Positions 13,521-14,528 of a DNA stretch of 14,528 nucleotides are shown here, piece after piece. The stretch is from DASSHC01 sp035693105 (lineage in GTDB: Bacteria; Chloroflexota; Chloroflexia; Thermomicrobiales; Thermomicrobiaceae). Both the position numbers and the translations under genes were made by a program. The stretch spans positions 1 through 14,528 of the forward strand of contig DASSHC010000258.1 in NCBI GenBank assembly GCA_035693105.1, in the 5' to 3' direction. The notes below the pieces were generated by a model. The model saw only the letters and a list, made by a program, of their open reading frames with translations, was not told where the DNA came from and made no database searches. The first letter of the stretch is position 1. Every line of letters starts with the position of its first letter.

Positions 13521-13559
13521 CGGGAGCAAATGGGCGAGCAGGCCGAGGACCACCGCAGC

Positions 13560-14468
13560 ATGGAGCGTCTGTGGACGCCGTGGCGCATGCGCTACGTCGG
13601 CGGCGAAACTCGCGTCTCCGGGTGCATATTCTGTACCAAACCGACCGAACAAGACGACATACGGAACTTGATCCTCTACCGGGGGAGCGCCGCTTTCATC
13701 ATCATGAACCTCTACCCCTACAACACCGGTCACGTCATGGTGGTGCCCTACGCCCACGCCGCCGAGCTGGATCAGCTCGCGCCCGAGGAGGTCGGCGCCA
13801 CCTTCGGGCTCCTCCCCTGGGTCACCGCGGCCCAGCGGCGCGCGCTGCGCTGCGAAGGGATCAATATCGGCCTCAACCTGGGCAGCGTGGCCGGGGCGGG
13901 CGTGGCCGAGCACCTGCACATCCACGTCGTGCCGCGCTGGCAGGGCGACGCCAACTTCATGCCGATCCTGGCTAACACGATGGTGCTGCCGGAGCTGCTG
14001 CCGGTCACCTACGCCAAGCTGCGCGCCGAGCTGGCGGTCTCCGGGCTGGGAATGCCGCCGGGCGAGCAGCTCCTGCCGCAGGCCGGCGCGGTCGTGTCGC
14101 TGCCCGCGCTGGGCAAGGTCGCGCTGCGCCGCGCGTCGGATGGCTCCATGGTGCTGCCGAAGGGGCACATCGAGGCCGGCGAGGCCGCCTGGCAGACGGC
14201 GGAGCGCGAGGTGCGCGAGGAGATGGGCCTGATCGCACGGGTGGCCGGCTGGGCCGGCACGCTGCGCGTCACCAGCCGCGGCATCGAGCGGCTGGTCGCC
14301 CTCGTGACCGCGACCGCCGAGCCGGCGCCGGAGTTCGCCGATCACCTGGGCCAGGACACGTTCCTCTTCACGCCCGAGGAAGCGGTGAGCGCGCTCAGCC
14401 ACGAGCCGGCCCGCGCGCTGCTGCGGGAGACGCTGAACCGGGGTTCCTGGACCGGAGCCGGGCTGTGA
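13560..14468 (+). CDS. HIT-Nudix fusion hydrolase
   Basis: A 302-residue two-domain protein. The N-terminal HIT domain opens MERLWTPWRMRYV, has CIFC (22-25), the FIIMNLYPYNTGHVMVVPY strand region and the catalytic HLHIH (118-122) followed by VVPRW; this branch is typical of Ap4A phosphorylase-like and related nucleotide hydrolases. After a linker, residues about 173-302 form a Nudix domain with the complete box GHIEAGEAAWQ...REVREEMGL (202-224), matching Gx5Ex7REUxEExGU. Both active sites look intact, so it may clear dinucleoside polyphosphates or related nucleotides by two chemistries. I prefer the ATG at 13560 on family grounds; 13530 is also open, preceded by GGGAG. The stop overlaps the next gene's start as GTGA. 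Confidence 0.9.
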   Translation: MERLWTPWRMRYVGGETRVSGCIFCTKPTEQDDIRNLILYRGSAAFIIMNLYPYNTGHVMVVPYAHAAELDQLAPEEVGATFGLLPWVTAAQRRALRCEGINIGLNLGSVAGAGVAEHLHIHVVPRWQGDANFMPILANTMVLPELLPVTYAKLRAELAVSGLGMPPGEQLLPQAGAVVSLPALGKVALRRASDGSMVLPKGHIEAGEAAWQTAEREVREEMGLIARVAGWAGTLRVTSRGIERLVALVTATAEPAPEFADHLGQDTFLFTPEEAVSALSHEPARALLRETLNRGSWTGAGL

Positions 14469-14528
14469 GATGGCCGCGCCCGGCCGCCGCGCTCCTCGGC
14501 CTGCTGCTCCTGCTGCCGGCGCTGGCCA
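14465..14528 (+). CDS. N-terminal signal peptide of an exported protein (runs off the window)
   Basis: GTG at 14465 overlaps the stop of the HIT-Nudix gene (GTGA) and reads MRWPRPAAALLGLLLLLPAL followed by Ala: positively charged start, leucine-rich core and an Ala-x-Ala-like end, a classic Sec signal peptide. The competing ATG at 14471 gives an Ala/Pro/Arg-rich frame without such character. Only 21 codons are visible, so the product is unknown. Coupling suggests co-expression with the HIT-Nudix gene. Confidence 0.6.
   Translation, partial: MRWPRPAAALLGLLLLLPALA

Noticed and set aside
13293..14402. 369-residue minus-strand open frame across the HIT-Nudix gene
   Set aside because: It overlaps two well-supported genes, has no motifs and no ribosome site.

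Overview
The window looks like chromosomal DNA from a GC-rich bacterium, most plausibly a Chloroflexota member of the Thermomicrobia / Sphaerobacter type. This is inferred from very high GC, frequent GTG starts behind strong AGGAGG-type ribosome sites, DUF433/DUF5615 and PIN toxin-antitoxin pairs, a DUF4388 protein and a HIT protein opening with MERLWTPWRM. No rRNA, tRNA, CRISPR array or transposase was seen.

Region 1 (about 1-4060) is a toxin-antitoxin cluster around a YifB/ComM-type AAA+ gene. It holds a DUF433 antitoxin with the first 14 codons of its DUF5615 toxin at the window edge. Next is an AbrB-type antitoxin with a PIN toxin, and each of these two genes needs one small frame correction (a GC dinucleotide and a single G) to match its family. 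A complete ribbon-helix-helix / PIN pair follows. There are also two orphan C-terminal scraps of PIN toxins. One lies in a 108-bp direct repeat that copies the convergent tails of the intact PIN toxin and of the MmpS-like gene facing it.

Region 2 (4018-5950) has an MmpS-like membrane-anchored protein on the minus strand, then a plus-strand two-gene unit: an unrecognised protein with a compact C-terminal alpha/beta domain, and a DUF4388 protein, separated by one base.

Region 3 (5959-13380) is an exopolysaccharide or capsule locus read on the minus strand. A polyprenyl-phosphate sugar-phosphate transferase starts the repeat unit. A GT4 glycosyltransferase, two Wzz-type chain-length proteins and a CpsD-like ATPase form a tight operon with overlapping ends. 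The CpsD-like protein has lost the Walker A lysine and has no C-terminal tyrosine cluster. A divergent DHA2 drug-efflux gene and TetR regulator pair sits between the transferase and the rest of the locus, with a perfect 22-bp palindrome between the two genes.

Region 4 (about 13512-14528) has a fused HIT-Nudix protein, whose stop overlaps the GTG start of an exported protein that runs off the window.
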